Part shown: positions 9,331-18,871 of the stretch, piece after piece
Numbering within the stretch: position 1 is the first letter of the stretch
Layout: each line of letters begins with the position of its first letter
NCBI GenBank assembly: GCA_905221615.1
Contig: CAJNDT010006136.1
Location: forward strand, 1,140,001-1,204,000
DNA from: Symbiodinium sp. CCMP2592
Lineage: Eukaryota > Sar > Dinophyceae > Suessiales > Symbiodiniaceae
Reading direction: 5' to 3'
DNA length: 64,000 nt
Made by a program: the position numbers and the translations under genes
Notes under the pieces: model-generated
The model's database searches: none
Seen by the model: the letters and a program-made list of their open reading frames with translations, nothing else
Told to the model about the DNA's origin: nothing

Positions 9331-9683
9331 ATTTTGAGGTTTGGAGTTTGTAGCTCTCCGAATTTACTGACACATGTCCGGGCTGGGGTGAACACGAAAC
9401 TGAATTTAAGGCGAGAAGCCGCGTAAATCGAAGCCGTCCATCGAAGGAGCTATCTCCAGATGCGGAGCGAAACGAACAAGCGCCATGCTCGCAGTAAGCA
9501 CCAACTCCTGAACCCCACATGGCCCACTAACTAAACCTGAAGTGCATAAGTCCCAAAGGCCCGCACGACCCAACTTCTGTGATGATGTTGTTACACAGCA
9601 GTAGGATTGTCGTAGTTTAAGGCGGCGTGGTTGAAGGTATTCACTTGTACCATCAACACTCAACCCTAAAAGAGAGTCATCCG

Positions 9684-9745
9684 TATATATATATATATAT
9701 GTAAATGTATATATATATATATATATATAGACAGAGAGAGATAGA
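9684..9745. repeat. TA and GATA microsatellites
   Basis: Two (TA)n runs separated by GTAAATG, then AGACAGAGAGAGATAGATAG. Confidence 0.9.
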
Positions 9746-9813
9746 TAGAGAGTTCTAATCAACCCGATTGGCCTGCTCGGGATTCCTGTGCAACTTCTCA
9801 GAGCAGAACGTTC

Positions 9814-9841
9814 AGTAGATGGGTACATGGATCCTTAGGGT
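9814..9841 (+). repeat. Family C solo right arm
   Basis: AGATGGGTACATGGATCCTTAGGG matches the C right end. Confidence 0.55.
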
Positions 9842-9956
9842 ACGGGTTAACCCTAAACCCTGAACCCTATGGGTTTCTTTGCCAGGTTCTCGTGGTCTCA
9901 GAGCTGGGATCTAGGTGCATAGCTTTAGGGCTTTGGTTCAGGGGTTTAGGGTTTCC

Positions 9957-10145
9957 GAGTTTCGGGTTCAAGGTTAGGGTTCAGGGTCCGCAAACCCGGA
10001 AATCGCACACCATTCTAATATTTTAAGGTGTAGGGGGTCTTGGGGTTTAGGGTTAAGGGGTTTAGGGTTTAAGAGTTTCGGGTTTAAGGTTAGGGTTCAG
10101 TCCCCAAACCCAGAAATCGCACACCCTTATATTTTAAGGTGCAGG
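9957..10145 (+). repeat. 116-bp tandem duplication
   Basis: GAGTTTCGGGTTCAAGG at 9957 recurs as GAGTTTCGGGTTTAAGG at 10073, and both run through AAATCGCACACC, ATTTTAAGGTG and telomere-like TTTAGGG. Two copies, diverged by a few percent. The unit contains its own telomere-like tract. Confidence 0.8.
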
Positions 10146-10228
10146 GTTTTAAAGCTCAAAGTTAAACCCTGACTGAACCCCAAACAACTTCTAAACCGCA
10201 CCGGCACCGGTGCGCCCAAATCCAGGAT

Positions 10229-10306
10229 CAGATACTTTGGCCCTAAAGTGTACATAGGGACTCCATTAAGGCTAACGCATATACTATGTAGGTACATGGA
10301 CCCTTA
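10229..10306 (+). repeat. Family C element, left arm lost
   Basis: AGATACTTTGGCCCTAAAG then TAGGGACTCCATTAAGGC and GGTACATGGACCCTTA. The left ATGTACC arm is absent. Its right end merges into a family A arm with no spacer. Confidence 0.7.
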
Positions 10307-10355
10307 CTTGGAGGTTCATGGGTAGCTATAATTATAAGTAGAGTTAGGTTTAGGT
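10306..10355 (+). repeat. Family A solo left arm
   Basis: ACTTGGAGGTTCATGGGTAG then TATAATTATAAGTAGAGTTAGG; the element stops before its right arm. Confidence 0.65.
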
Positions 10356-10477
10356 GGACTCTCAATCCTAAACCCTAACAAGGAACAACAAGCCTAATTA
10401 CATCCAAAATGCAGGCCCTGAGCCCTGAACCCTAAGCCCTGATTCTTAAACCCCGACTTCGTCGGCTTTTACTTTTC

Positions 10478-10534
10478 GTACCAGGCCCCAAAGCAAAAGG
10501 CTCCCTCATGGGGCCTTTTGGTACGGACTTAAAG
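10478..10534. repeat. Short perfect-stem hairpin
   Basis: GTACCAGGCCCCAAAGCAAAAGG faces CATGGGGCCTTTTGGTAC, a compact palindrome with GTACC ends. It is a singleton in this window and could be a short TIR element. Confidence 0.5.
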
Positions 10535-10641
10535 GGAAGTCCAGAAAGTTGGAATATGGATTAATGATTAATGGTAGGATCCTATATTTACCTTCAAGGG
10601 GTTACGATAATGATATTCCAGCTTTCTGGCTTCTACTGTAG
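10532..10641 (-). mobile_element. Family D2 TIR element
   Basis: CCAGAAAGTTGGAATATGG pairs with ATATTCCAGCTTTCTGGC, ending TTCTACTGTA. The core GTAGGATCCTATA sits in the middle. A second copy in inverse orientation is at 58816. Confidence 0.78.
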
Positions 10642-10860
10642 GGTTTGGGGTTTAGGGTTTAGGGCTGAGGGTCTCAGGCTTTACAATTTGGAGAGAGGGG
10701 AGTTTAGGGTTTTCGGGGTTCAGGGTTTGTAGAGTAGGGATTAGGGTTTACGGTTTAGGGTTTAGGGTTTAAGGATTAGGGTTTACGGTTTAGGGTTTAG
10801 GGTTTAAGGATTAGGGTTTAGGGTTTAGGGTTTAGGGGGGAGTATATGGTGTTGGTTTTA
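10641..10860. repeat. TTTAGGG array
   Basis: About 200 bp of TTTAGGG with variants TTTACGGT, TTTAAGGA and TTAGGGTTTACGG. Blocks such as GGATTAGGGTTTACGG are themselves repeated, indicating local tandem duplication of the degenerate tract. Confidence 0.9.
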
Positions 10861-11009
10861 GGGTTTCCGGGGCATTGGGGTGAATAGGAGTTTGGCGTCC
10901 TCGGGCTGATGAACAGAAGCCTCTTCGGTTGGTTCAGGCCCGTCGTGGAAACAAAGCAGTCAGCAGAAGTGCAAAGATTCTGGGCTGCACATGGGCTTCA
11001 GCGTTAAGG

Positions 11010-11127
11010 CTTAATTACTAGGTTCCCCGGTATTACCCTTTTGATTTTGCCTTTTGTTTTTTCTGTTCCCTGGATTAAAACCAAATAGTAGGAAACACTG
11101 TACCATTATTTGAGGCGCTACTCAGGA
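11010..11127. mobile_element. Possible TIR element (family EE)
   Basis: AATTACTAGGTTCCCCGG at left; CCAAATAGTAGGAAACAC and GCGCTACTCAGG at right. It resembles the 36283-36385 element in AATAGTAGG and CTACTCAGG boxes. Weak. Confidence 0.35.
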
Positions 11128-11392
11128 ATCTAGCTTAAGGATGCCCGTGGACGGGGCGTTTCAAGCTGCACCCGCATCCGACACACAAGGTCTGGAACAG
11201 CCACTGGTGTGTGAAGAACGCCTTCCGCCTTCATGTCAATTCCAAGCACTACCTTAAGAAACTGCCATAAACCTATGTTTGTGTAGGTTCTTATTGTTCC
11301 AGGTAGCCCCGTATACAAATTTTGTAGGGACCCTTCAAAAGGAAGTTTTTGGTATTTCAAGGTGTGGGGCATGAGCTTGCACCTTGACAGTT

Positions 11393-11498
11393 ACCCAGAC
11401 CCCCGGGGAGGATCCAAAAAATAGATCCCTTAACGCTGAGTAGTATAGGGCCCCAAATTAGGGGATCTCCTTTCTAGATCCTCCCAGGAGTCTGGGCA
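11393..11498. mobile_element. Singleton TIR element (family DD)
   Basis: CCCAGACCCCCGGGGAGGATCC pairs with GATCCTCCCAGGAGTCTGGG. An inner pair flanks AGATCCCTTAACG/TAGGGGATCTCC. About 105 bp, the same architecture as the other families but seen once. Confidence 0.65.
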
Positions 11499-11499
11499 T

Positions 11500-12040
11500 G
11501 GATAGTTTTGCAGATCCCAAACGTTTCAACTGTTCCTGCGCTGTACACACGGGCAAATGCCTAGTCTTGCGATTGTGGCATTTCCCCAGAGGGTCCACAT
11601 GTACGACCATCATGCCATTAAGTCGCAACTACTAGGCTTTTTGCGGACCTGAAGTGTCGCTAAGTCTGTTTCCTCTGTAAGATTAGGGTTTGCCATTCTC
11701 GGGGTTTTCGGGGCTTTAGGGCTTTAAAGGAATGGGAGCGTGGGTTGCAGAGAAGCAGGTTGTGTACTGCAGATGTAGGAAGTGCAAACGCAAGTGCACG
11801 TAGTTCTACATGTAAAGTCGGCCATCATGTGCAGAGACGTGAATAAAAACGTGAGTACACCTCTCTGGTGCTTGGAGCCTTTTTGGATAAAGGCCTAGAC
11901 CCCAAACCGTAGCTTTCGGTGGCTGAGATGGCCTGAACAAGCGTTCCTTACACGTTTCGATGTGTTTATGAGGTGAAGGTTTCTGCGTTACCAGCTGAGA
12001 GACCACCACGAAGGGAAAGGATCCCTTGAGAAGAAGAGTG
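11500..12040. other. Repeat-poor intergenic stretch
   Basis: No TIR element and only one TTAGGG-like patch (11680-11730). A 67-codon minus-strand frame at 12009-11806 carries no recognisable feature. Confidence 0.3.
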
Positions 12041-12041
12041 T

Positions 12042-12176
12042 GTCAAAGGGGAAGTGGAGGGACCCTTAAGGGGGATCCCTACCCTATAATGGGGCCATAA
12101 AATGGGTATATAATAGCTATATTAGGGGTATATACCTAGGGGTCCTTGTTAAGGGTCCCTCCTTTTTCCCTTGGAG
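12042..12176 (+). mobile_element. Family G TIR element
   Basis: TCAAAGGGGAAGTGGAGGGACCC pairs with GGGTCCCTCCTTTTTCCCTTGGA. Centre AAATGGGTATATAATAGC. Full length. Confidence 0.82.
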
Positions 12177-12251
12177 TGTGGAATTCTGAAGCTCTGTGTC
12201 CTCGAATTTGGAAGCACGCAGAGGTGTGTGATTATTGAGGTTCTGGGGACA

Positions 12252-12346
12252 CGGTTGATGATATACATCCTGCATTACCTTGATGGCCCTAGAATATGGG
12301 AAGTGTAGTATATTCCTTATGACTTATGATGGTAATTAATGCAGGT

Positions 12347-12348
<2 letters not shown>
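12252..12348 (+). mobile_element. Family J TIR element
   Basis: GGTTGATGATATACATCCTGC and GGTAATTAATGCAGG are the arms; internal GGCCCTAGAATATGGGAAG and TATATTCCTTATGA. A better copy is at 60683. Its right end has been replaced by the adjacent (TA)n run. Confidence 0.65.

Positions 12349-12350
<2 letters not shown>

Positions 12351-12388
<38 letters not shown>
12351..12388. repeat. TA microsatellite
   Basis: (TA)19, directly at the right end of the family J element. Confidence 0.95.
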
Positions 12389-12390
<2 letters not shown>

Positions 12391-12540
12391 GAGCCGTGGG
12401 ATTGTGAGTTGAGGGCTTCGGGGGTATAGGGCTGATGGCCGTCGATGGAGGATGCCGAGGAGCCGGGATGCCGAGTATTCTCGACTTGTCTCAACCTTAA
12501 ACCCCCAAGCCATGCTACACAAATTCCTAAACATCCCGCA

Positions 12541-12652
12541 ACCTTAAACCCCATCTACCCTAAACCCCTAAACATCCGCAAACCCTGTAATTCAACCTAA
12601 ACCCCTAAACCCCTAAAACCCGTAAACCCCTAAACCCTCAACCTTCTCCACC
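12541..12652. repeat. CCCTAAA/CCCCTAAA tract
   Basis: Mixed 7- and 8-base units (AAACCCCTAAACCCC), C-rich on the plus strand. Confidence 0.85.
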
Positions 12653-12711
12653 AAGGGAAGGTCCAGGACTTTTTGAGAGCGAATGAGCGCAGCCTCCTGG
12701 CCTGAGATGCT

Positions 12712-12825
12712 CCACTTGGGGGTCGGGGGAACTTAGTAACTGGTTAATTTAATATACCTGAAATTATAATAGGATCCCTAATATGATTTAAGGCATATTC
12801 TTTAGAAGGGATATTGGAGTCTTTG
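12712..12825. mobile_element. Chimeric element: family B left arm plus family U
   Basis: CACTTGGGGGTCGGGGGAACTTAGTAACTGG is the B left arm. It runs directly into AATTATAATAGGATCCCTAATATGATTTAAGG and ATATTGGAGTCTTTG, the U core and right end. The junction lies near 12750. Confidence 0.6.
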
Positions 12826-13000
12826 CGTAGCCTTGGGAGCCATTTTCTGTTAGGGTTTATAAGTTTACGGTTAAGGTATTTGGGGTTTAAGAGTTTAGAG
12901 TTTAGAGGCAGTGAGAAGTTTCGATATTCAGAATTCAGAACTACTGTACCAGAAGAAGCGCCAGAGCCACCAATGAGACTCACAGTTTCAGCAACTAAAC

Positions 13001-13106
13001 TACTATTTGCTTAAGAAACCCCCAAAAAATAAAAATAATAATCCCTATATTACCCCCATAAGGAATATATCTTTTATTTTTTGGGTGTTCTTAAGCAAAT
13101 AGTAGT
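13001..13106 (+). mobile_element. Family Q TIR element
   Basis: TACTATTTGCTTAAGAAACCCCC pairs with GGTGTTCTTAAGCAAATAGTA, continuing through AAAAAATAAAA/TTTTATTTTTT. Centre TCCCTATATTACCCCCATAAGG. A second copy in inverse orientation is at 41085. Confidence 0.88.
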
Positions 13107-13266
13107 AAAGCAAGATACATGTAAATCCAACAGCCACAAGTCTCACCCAGTGCGAGTCGGACTACTTCTTGTGCTGAATGGGTTTGTAGTGCATCCTTTG
13201 CCTTGGGTTCAATTCAGCATCTAAGCGACCTCCCTGCCGTGGCAGGTTCGGTTTGCTTTTATTGGG

Positions 13267-13312
13267 ATGGTGGTGGTGGTGGTGGTGGTGGTGGTGGTGG
13301 TGGTGGTGGTGA
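13267..13312. repeat. GGT microsatellite
   Basis: (GGT)15 on the plus strand with G-quadruplex potential. The Gly-run ORF over it is an artefact. Confidence 0.95.
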
Positions 13313-13516
13313 TGGAGGGAACTTCGCGAACTCAGGTGCAAGCCAGCGGTTTAGGGGCGGTTTCAGTGCTGATTCCCGACACCTCCTTACCCGAAGCCCC
13401 CGCAGCCCCAACCTGATCCCCTGAATCTCTGCAGGCTCAGGGTTTCGGGCCGTCTAGAGGGCTGAGGGTCGTTTAGGGTTTGAGTTTCGAGCCAGGCCTG
13501 CATCCTGACAGGGATT

Positions 13517-13628
13517 ACCTGTAGTCTCCAGTGTAAATCCTTTTTTGTGTTAACAAGTTTTATGGTTAGGATCCGATAGTCGAGTTTTTGGTTAACAAAA
13601 AAAGGAACTACAATGGAGACTATAGGTA
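13517..13628 (+). mobile_element. Family E TIR element
   Basis: ACCTGTAGTCTCCAGTGTAA pairs with GGAACTACAATGGAGACTATAGGTA. Inner GTTAACAAG/GTTAAC boxes and the core GTTAGGATCCGATAG are present. Full length. Confidence 0.85.
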
Positions 13629-13629
13629 C

Positions 13630-13964
13630 TGTACGAATTTCAACTTTCAGGTCGAGTGCCCTATACCCCTTCACCTACAGGTCATGCAGCACCCACAACT
13701 ACCCTCTTATCAAACCCTGAATACCCACTACGAAGGCCCGCAAAGGAACGAGCCCTTAAGGGAACCCTTACGGGAACCCTTCAGGGGCTTTGTCAAAGGA
13801 TACTTCGGGGCAGGGGGGTGCTGGTGGCGCGACGGGCTTGGGAGTCATGTCTATCGCCAAATTCAAGGAGATGGGCCATACACCCACCCGATGGAATCGG
13901 GGTCTTGGATTTGGAGTTTAGGGTTTATAAAGTTTAAGGTTTAGGGTTTAGGGCAAAGTTTAGG
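13630..13964. other. Stretch with family Z-like steps
   Basis: 13745-13790 has stepwise CCCTTAAGGGAACCCTTACGGG. 13905-13960 is TTTAGGG-like. The overlapping 95-120 codon frames here begin inside the E element and end in telomere-like sequence. Confidence 0.35.
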
Positions 13965-14062
13965 GGTTCATGGGTAGTTGTACGTGGTGGTTATAAGCAG
14001 GATAACTATAGTGATAACCTATATCAGGGGACTTATATCTCCACGTATGAGTACCCATGACC
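13965..14062 (+). mobile_element. Family A TIR element
   Basis: GGTTCATGGGTAGTTGTACG pairs with CCACGTATGAGTACCCATGACC. Internal GATAACTATAGTGATAACC and GGGGACTTATA match the family. The outer CTTGGAG ends are eroded. Confidence 0.65.
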
Positions 14063-14461
14063 CGCCCATCAATAATTTAGGTCCGGTTTGGGTTTCGGAT
14101 GGCCTTTTGTAGGTTAGCAGCTTGGCACTTAGGGCTATATACTACATGCCTCGGGCCGGAGCGGGGTTCCCACAATTTCCCATATAGGTACGTTGAAGCC
14201 AACGTCTAGATACCGTAGAGGTATATGCACTTGCAGCGGTTGAAGACCGCAAGACCACTGTCCTCCCCAGCCAAGGGGTGGTACACAAAATGATGGACTA
14301 CGTCTGTTTCATCAGTATGATTTACGAGGCTGTCGTTTTTCGAGCGGGAACTGGGTGAAGCTGTCGTGTTCATGTTTGGGAGATGATTTCAATATCCGAA
14401 TTCCTTAAGTTTATGACGTGATAGCTAAGTACAGCTGTGCATATGACTCAATAATGTCATC

Positions 14462-14776
14462 ATGCATATTACCTCATTACGTTGCTCTGTCTTCCCATCC
14501 AGATTCGTGATAGCTTGCGCTGTTGAGAACAACACTGCCCATTTGCTTGATAGTCTAACATGGGGTCGGAACAATTACCAGCGCGGGTCCCCTTGCAGTC
14601 TTGCAGTCCTTTATGTATGTGTATGCGCATGTATGTATATGTATGCCCCTCAAGACCTTGATCGAACTATAAGATCACTGCCCCGTAGTATGCAGCAGCA
14701 CGGCCATGTTAATTATGGCCTATTCTTAGTCAGAGGTACCTGGATCCAGTTTTCACAGATTCGCCCCGAACCCTAA
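14462..14776 (+). CDS. Candidate small ORF, unrecognised
   Basis: ATG-initiated frame of 104 codons in a repeat-poor island (14230-14785). The product begins MHITSLRCSVFPSRF and has a Val/Cys/Tyr patch from a TATG-like stretch (14612-14647) in its middle. The last codons (FSQIRPEP) run into CCCGAACCCTAACC. No domain is recognised. It could be chance, or an exon with spurious ends. The upstream base context is not notably start-like. Confidence 0.15.
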   Translation: MHITSLRCSVFPSRFVIACAVENNTAHLLDSLTWGRNNYQRGSPCSLAVLYVCVCACMYMYAPQDLDRTIRSLPRSMQQHGHVNYGLFLVRGTWIQFSQIRPEP

Positions 14777-14785
14777 CCATTCATT

Positions 14786-14912
14786 TCTGTGGCTTATTGG
14801 GGGAGTAACCCTACCAAGACCCTTCAAGGAGCCTTTAATAGAGTCCTTATGGCCTTGAGCAAGTGGGTGTTTGGGATATATTAATGGGTACTTGGAGGGC
14901 CTGGGCAAGCCC
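14786..14912 (+). repeat. Repeat pair: BB motif plus AA element
   Basis: TTTCTGTGGCTTATTGGGGG matches 51387. The following CTACCAAGACCCTTCAAGG through TCCTTATGGCCTTGAGC and GGGATATATTAATGGG matches 50345-50440. These are dispersed repeats without obvious TIRs. Confidence 0.55.
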
Positions 14913-15054
14913 TAAACCTTGACTTTCAGACTCGCCTTTTTGGGCATGTGTAGGGATGGGTTACGCCACCTAATCCCATGTACGGGTTTAGGGTTTAGGG
15001 CCGGACGCATGGGAAGGACAGCTTACAACGCAATACAAGGGATGGATGGGGCTT

Positions 15055-15133
15055 GGTGGGTTCTTTATTTTAAATCTAAAATAATAGACCCCCTAAGCTC
15101 TAATTATTCTAATTAATAAGGCCCTACATTAGG
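15055..15133. repeat. Family I right half
   Basis: CCCCCTAAGCTCTAATTATTC then AATTAATAAGGCCCTACATTAGGG is I-type. The left arm is missing; a small AT palindrome (TTTTAAATCTAAAA) precedes it. Confidence 0.45.
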
Positions 15134-15262
15134 GTGTACTGGGAATCGTCGGGACTTTCGGTTCGAAGTTGCACCGGCTTTGTAGGGTTCAGGTTCCAGA
15201 AATGCAAACATCCACCGCACCTCCGTTCAGGTTCTGATATGTGCCAAAACGATATCTGTCCC

Positions 15263-15316
15263 TACTTGGAGGTTCATGGGTAGTTATAAGCAAGTTATAA
15301 GTGGGGTTATAAGTAG
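15263..15316 (+). repeat. Family A solo left arm
   Basis: CTACTTGGAGGTTCATGGG then TTATAAGTGGGGTTATAAGTAG, stopping before the right arm. Confidence 0.65.
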
Positions 15317-15451
15317 AGTCTGCAGGCTCTGATATGGGCCAAGACGATATCTGTGGGCGTGGACACGATTCCGCACTTCGACGTCGCCCTGTCCCCTTGG
15401 TCCCTGCGCCTTGCCACGAGCTTCTACAAGGAGCGCGAGAGGGAGAAAAAA

Positions 15452-15514
15452 GGAAAGAGAGAGAGAGAGAGAGAGAGAGAAAAAAAAAAAAGAGAGAGAG
15501 AGAGAGAAAGAGAA

Positions 15515-15559
<45 letters not shown>

Positions 15560-15585
15560 TAGAGATAGAGACAGAGGAGAGAGAT

Positions 15586-15628
<43 letters not shown>

Positions 15629-15676
15629 CAGAGACTGCGCGAGACACACAGAGAGCGAGAGAGAGCGAGAGCGAGG
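15452..15676. repeat. GA microsatellite
   Basis: About 220 bp of (GA)n interrupted by an A12 run at 15480 and GATA/GACA steps. It is the purine-strand counterpart of 6885-7064. Glu/Arg/Lys and Ser/Leu ORFs here are artefacts. Confidence 0.97.
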
Positions 15677-15679
15677 CTT

Positions 15680-16175
15680 TTGTTGTGGAGGTGCTGGTAC
15701 GGTTTTATGTGTTTCGGGTTAGTGTATGGTTTAGGAATCAATACAGCTTCAGAATTCATCCGGCAGCCACACCTAGATTGGCACAGTAAGCCGCAGGTCG
15801 TGAAACTGTCTAAGGAGCGGTGAAGCATGTAACAAGAATGGTTCAGTCATTCTGGAGGTTTGGGTAAAGCCGAAGCGCCTGAAAAGAAGATCCTGAATCC
15901 CTAAGTCGCAGGCTTTTTGTTTGGGTCGTGTGGTTCGGTTTAGGCCGCTGAGCTACAGCTTCGGTTTAGGATTTACGGTTAAGGTTTACTAAAATTCACT
16001 CTTAAAGGTCCCCTATAAGTTGTACAGTGACGTGTGGAAAAATTAAGAACCAGCAAAAAGGTTTGTTATGGTAGTTCAAGAAGGATTTTAGAGCTTCGAG
16101 GCCGTCGAAGCCAGGGTGCCTACTTCAGCTTTGACGCCCGGTGGGATAGGAGCTTTCCTCAAGGATATCCCGTAT
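15680..16175. other. Intergenic DNA
   Basis: No strong repeat beyond scattered TTTAGG-like words at 15937-15990. No convincing gene. Confidence 0.3.
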
Positions 16176-16177
16176 TC

Positions 16178-16238
16178 GCCAAGGGTCCCTTTACTAGGGA
16201 CAATTTAGATGCTTTATCGAGACATGGATCCTTAAAAT
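16178..16238 (+). repeat. Internally deleted family C remnant
   Basis: CCAAGGGTCCCTTTACTAGGG and GAGACATGGATCCTTAAA keep the outer arms of C with most of the middle missing. Confidence 0.35.
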
Positions 16239-16400
16239 AGGGATTCAGGACCTGAGCCAGGACACCCGAATTAGTCCTCCTTAAATTTGAACAAGAAATG
16301 TTGGAAATTCGAGCGCGGAAATCAGAAGCATCGCTTGGCAATAGCTGCGTTGCAACATTTCACATGCAGTAAATAGCTAGCGGCTCCATGGGAGGTTGCG

Positions 16401-16470
16401 AGAATAGGGGACCCCAAAATGGTACCCTAAATACTAGGATCCTTATTATACGGACCCCAAAATAAGTGCA
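16401..16470 (+). mobile_element. Family H element, outer arms lost
   Basis: AGAATAGGGGACCCCAAAATGG then TACTAGGATCCTTATTATACGG and ACCCCAAAATAAG match the centre of H copies at 17664 and 37102. The GAGTTTCC ends are missing. Confidence 0.65.
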
Positions 16471-16721
16471 ACTAAGTTCTGCATGCTCATCAGCCCTGAA
16501 GAGAGGACACAACCCCAATTTCAAGCCTAAACCCTAAGCCCCAAACTCCTAAACCCTCAGAACCAAGCGCCAAGGCTGTGGCTCAATTATTGCGCGGCGT
16601 TACAGTTAAGTCGTCTGCAAGGCGAAGTGTCTTGTTCCCGTCGTTCTGTTTCGGGGTGTCTGAAGGGGCCCAGGGTTTTTAGAGACTCTTGAACCAGGGC
16701 CCTCCTTGTACCCTCAAATCT

Positions 16722-16820
16722 TCGGGGTACTTAGAAATAATTTGTAATTTCGGGTTATTATTATCCCTAAGGAACAGCTAAAATGATAATTTTCGCTAGG
16801 GTTCTAAGTTCAGTATAGCA
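16722..16820 (+). mobile_element. Family T element
   Basis: GGGGTACTTAGAAATAATTTG and AGGGTTCTAAGTTCAG are short inverted ends. Internal GGTTATTATTATCCCTAAGG then ACAGCTAAAATGATAATTTT is shared with the copy at 41562. Confidence 0.7.
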
Positions 16821-16977
16821 ATAGGGGTATATGGTCCCAACTAGTGGGCAATTAGGGTCTGATAGAGGGTAGATGGAGGGTCTAGGAAGGTGGGGTCGGA
16901 GCCGGTGAAGACAAAACAAAGCTCCATTTCACAAGGCGCCTGCGGGACCGAAGGCCCTTACTTCCGACTTCCATAAC

Positions 16978-17058
16978 CCTAAGGGTCCATGTACACATGT
17001 AGAGATACACGAGCCCCAAAGCCAATGTATCTCTATATGGGTACATGGACCCCTAGGG
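16978..17058 (+). mobile_element. Family C, short form
   Basis: CCTAAGGGTCCATGTACAC pairs with GGGTACATGGACCCCTAGG. The middle is shortened and holds its own inverted pair AGAGATACA/TGTATCTCT. The 62-codon minus-strand frame across it is not a gene. Confidence 0.75.
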
Positions 17059-17159
17059 TAGCTTTTTTTTTGAAAGTTTTTAGTTCCCAACCATGTTGTC
17101 GGCTTTGGCAGGTCCAAAGTAAATCCTGAACCTGGGATTCGCTATCCTCGCCCCGGACC

Positions 17160-17250
17160 ATGAATACGATTTAGGGTTTACGGTTTAAGGGTTTAGGGTT
17201 TTAGGGTTTAGGTTTTTTTGGTGTTTAGGGTTTTAGGGTTTCGGGTTCAT
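17160..17250. repeat. TTTAGGG-like tract
   Basis: TTTAGGG units with TTTTAGGG and TTTTTTTGG variants. Confidence 0.8.
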
Positions 17251-17663
17251 TGATGGTGCCGAGGCTTTTGACGTGATGGTTTTGACAGGGACACGTGCTA
17301 TTATTGGTACCCCCTAATTGTAGCTCTTATGTAATTCTGCTAGCTGAAGCTTGCAACCCAAAGCCCTAACACCTCAAGACGCATACTTCCCAACCCGAAA
17401 GCAGTAGAGCATACTTCAGAGCTGTTGGGCATAAGGTAGGTTTGGGGGGGGGGTATGGGTATATCAGAGGTTCAGGTTTTTGGAGGGCAGCCGTTGCAGA
17501 AGAGGACACGGCGTCAGGTCTCGTAGGGTGTTCGATCTTCAAGATTGCAGGAACGGAAGGCCTTGCCGGGTATGAGGATGCTATGGAGTTCTATACAGCT
17601 TCTTCCACGCTATGCAGGGAGATTTACTTAAATCATGCTGTGCATGGGCAGATGTATATGCGA

Positions 17664-17757
17664 GTTTCCTAAAATAGGGGACCCTAATCTAATACCCCAA
17701 TACTAGGATCCATATTATAAGGAGCCCGAAACAAGGTACCCCTAATTTTCGGAAACA
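17664..17757 (+). mobile_element. Family H TIR element
   Basis: GAGTTTCCTAAAATAGGGG pairs with CCCCTAATTTTCGGAAAC. Core TACTAGGATCCATATTATAAGG. Full length, about 94 bp. Confidence 0.8.
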
Positions 17758-17821
17758 CCCCCCATCTCGAGCCACCGGCGAAGTGCATGCCTGTAGGTCA
17801 AGCCCTCCCCAAAGCAAGCCT

Positions 17822-18235
17822 CAGACCCTAAACCCTGAAACCCTAAACCCTTAGACCCTAAACCCTGAAGAACCCTAAACCCCTAAACCCCTAAACCCCT
17901 AAACCCCCAAACCCTAAACCCCTAAACCCTACTAAACCCCCAAACCCCAAACCCCTAAACCCTACTAAACCCCAAACCCCAAACCCCAAACCCTAAACCC
18001 TACTAAACCCTACTAAACCCCAAACCCCAAACCCTACTAAACCCTACTAAACCCCAAACCCCTAAACCCTACTAAACCCTACTAAACCCCAAACCCCAAA
18101 CCCTAAACCCCTAAACCCTACTAAACCCCAAACCCCTAAACCCCTAAACCCTACTAAACCCCAAACCCCAAACCCTAAACCCTAAACCCTACTAAACCCC
18201 TAAACCCCCAAACCCTAAACCCATAAGCCCTAAAC
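17822..18235. repeat. AAACCCC / CTACTAAACCCC interstitial array
   Basis: More than 400 bp of C-rich telomere-like repeat. The typical CCCTAAA unit alternates with CCCCAAA and with a 12-base variant CCCTACTAAACC in higher-order blocks such as TACTAAACCCCAAACCCC. This is the longest telomere-like array on the C-rich strand in the window. The G-rich complement has strong G-quadruplex potential. Confidence 0.95.
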
Positions 18236-18309
18236 CAAAAAAACCAAGCGCGGTAGGCTCCGAGTCGGGGACGTTCTCCGTGGCTATGGGTGTCTTGTTT
18301 TGGACATGA

Positions 18310-18440
18310 GTCTCATAGGGTTTAGGGTTTAGGGTTTCGGGTGTAGGGCTGTAGGGTTTATGGTTTAGGGTTTCGGGGTTTCGGGTTTAGGTTTAGAGTT
18401 TATGGTCTGGGGTGTCAGGGTTTCGGGTTTATAAGGTGCA
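18310..18440. repeat. TTTAGGG/TTTCGGG tract in opposite orientation
   Basis: G-rich on the plus strand, 80 bp after a C-rich array. The two face each other across a short unique spacer (18236-18305). Confidence 0.75.
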
Positions 18441-18689
18441 TGCTTTTGGTTTGGCTTGCGGCTTGTAAAGGAATGTCAGACAAGACGGGTGCAACCTGTT
18501 TGGTATAAGAATCCCCCCCTCAGAAAAAATACCCCTCATAATTACTTCTAAGAGCCCGGCGGAATGACTCAATCGGGCACATTGCTTTGGTAGTGGTAGC
18601 GGTGATGGCGGTTGCGGTGTCTCCTAGTGGAAACTTTGCGCTCAGGGACTGGATCCGGACTCGCGTGTGGGGTTGTAGGGTGTTGTGAC

Positions 18690-18755
18690 CCTAATGCTCC
18701 ATGTACCTATATATTAAAAGCTTAGGCCTTAACAGTACCTATGTATGAACCCCTC
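18690..18755 (+). repeat. Family C2 left half
   Basis: CTAATGCTCCATGTACC, then CTTAGGCCTTAACAGTACC. The right arm is replaced by the duplicated segment that follows. Confidence 0.6.
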
Positions 18756-18764
18756 TGCGGGCAG

Positions 18765-18871
18765 ACCCCCTCCATGCTCAGGATACAACATGGTGCTAAA
18801 CCCTAAACCCTTAAAGTCCCTACATAGGAACCCCCTCCATGCTCTCCATGCTCAGGATACAACATGGTGCT
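18765..18871 (+). repeat. 65-bp imperfect direct duplication
   Basis: CCCCCTCCATGCTCAGGATA..ACATGGTGCT occurs at 18765 and again at 18830-18871 with an extra CTCCATG inserted. CCCTAAACCCTTAAAG lies between them. Confidence 0.8.

Noticed and set aside
15334-15828. Lys/Arg/Glu-rich 151-codon ORF resembling a nuclear protein
   Set aside because: The charged stretch is the GA microsatellite translated, and the flanks have no domain.
17822-18235. True chromosome end
   Set aside because: The repeat is internal, degenerate and followed by unique DNA and an opposite-orientation tract.
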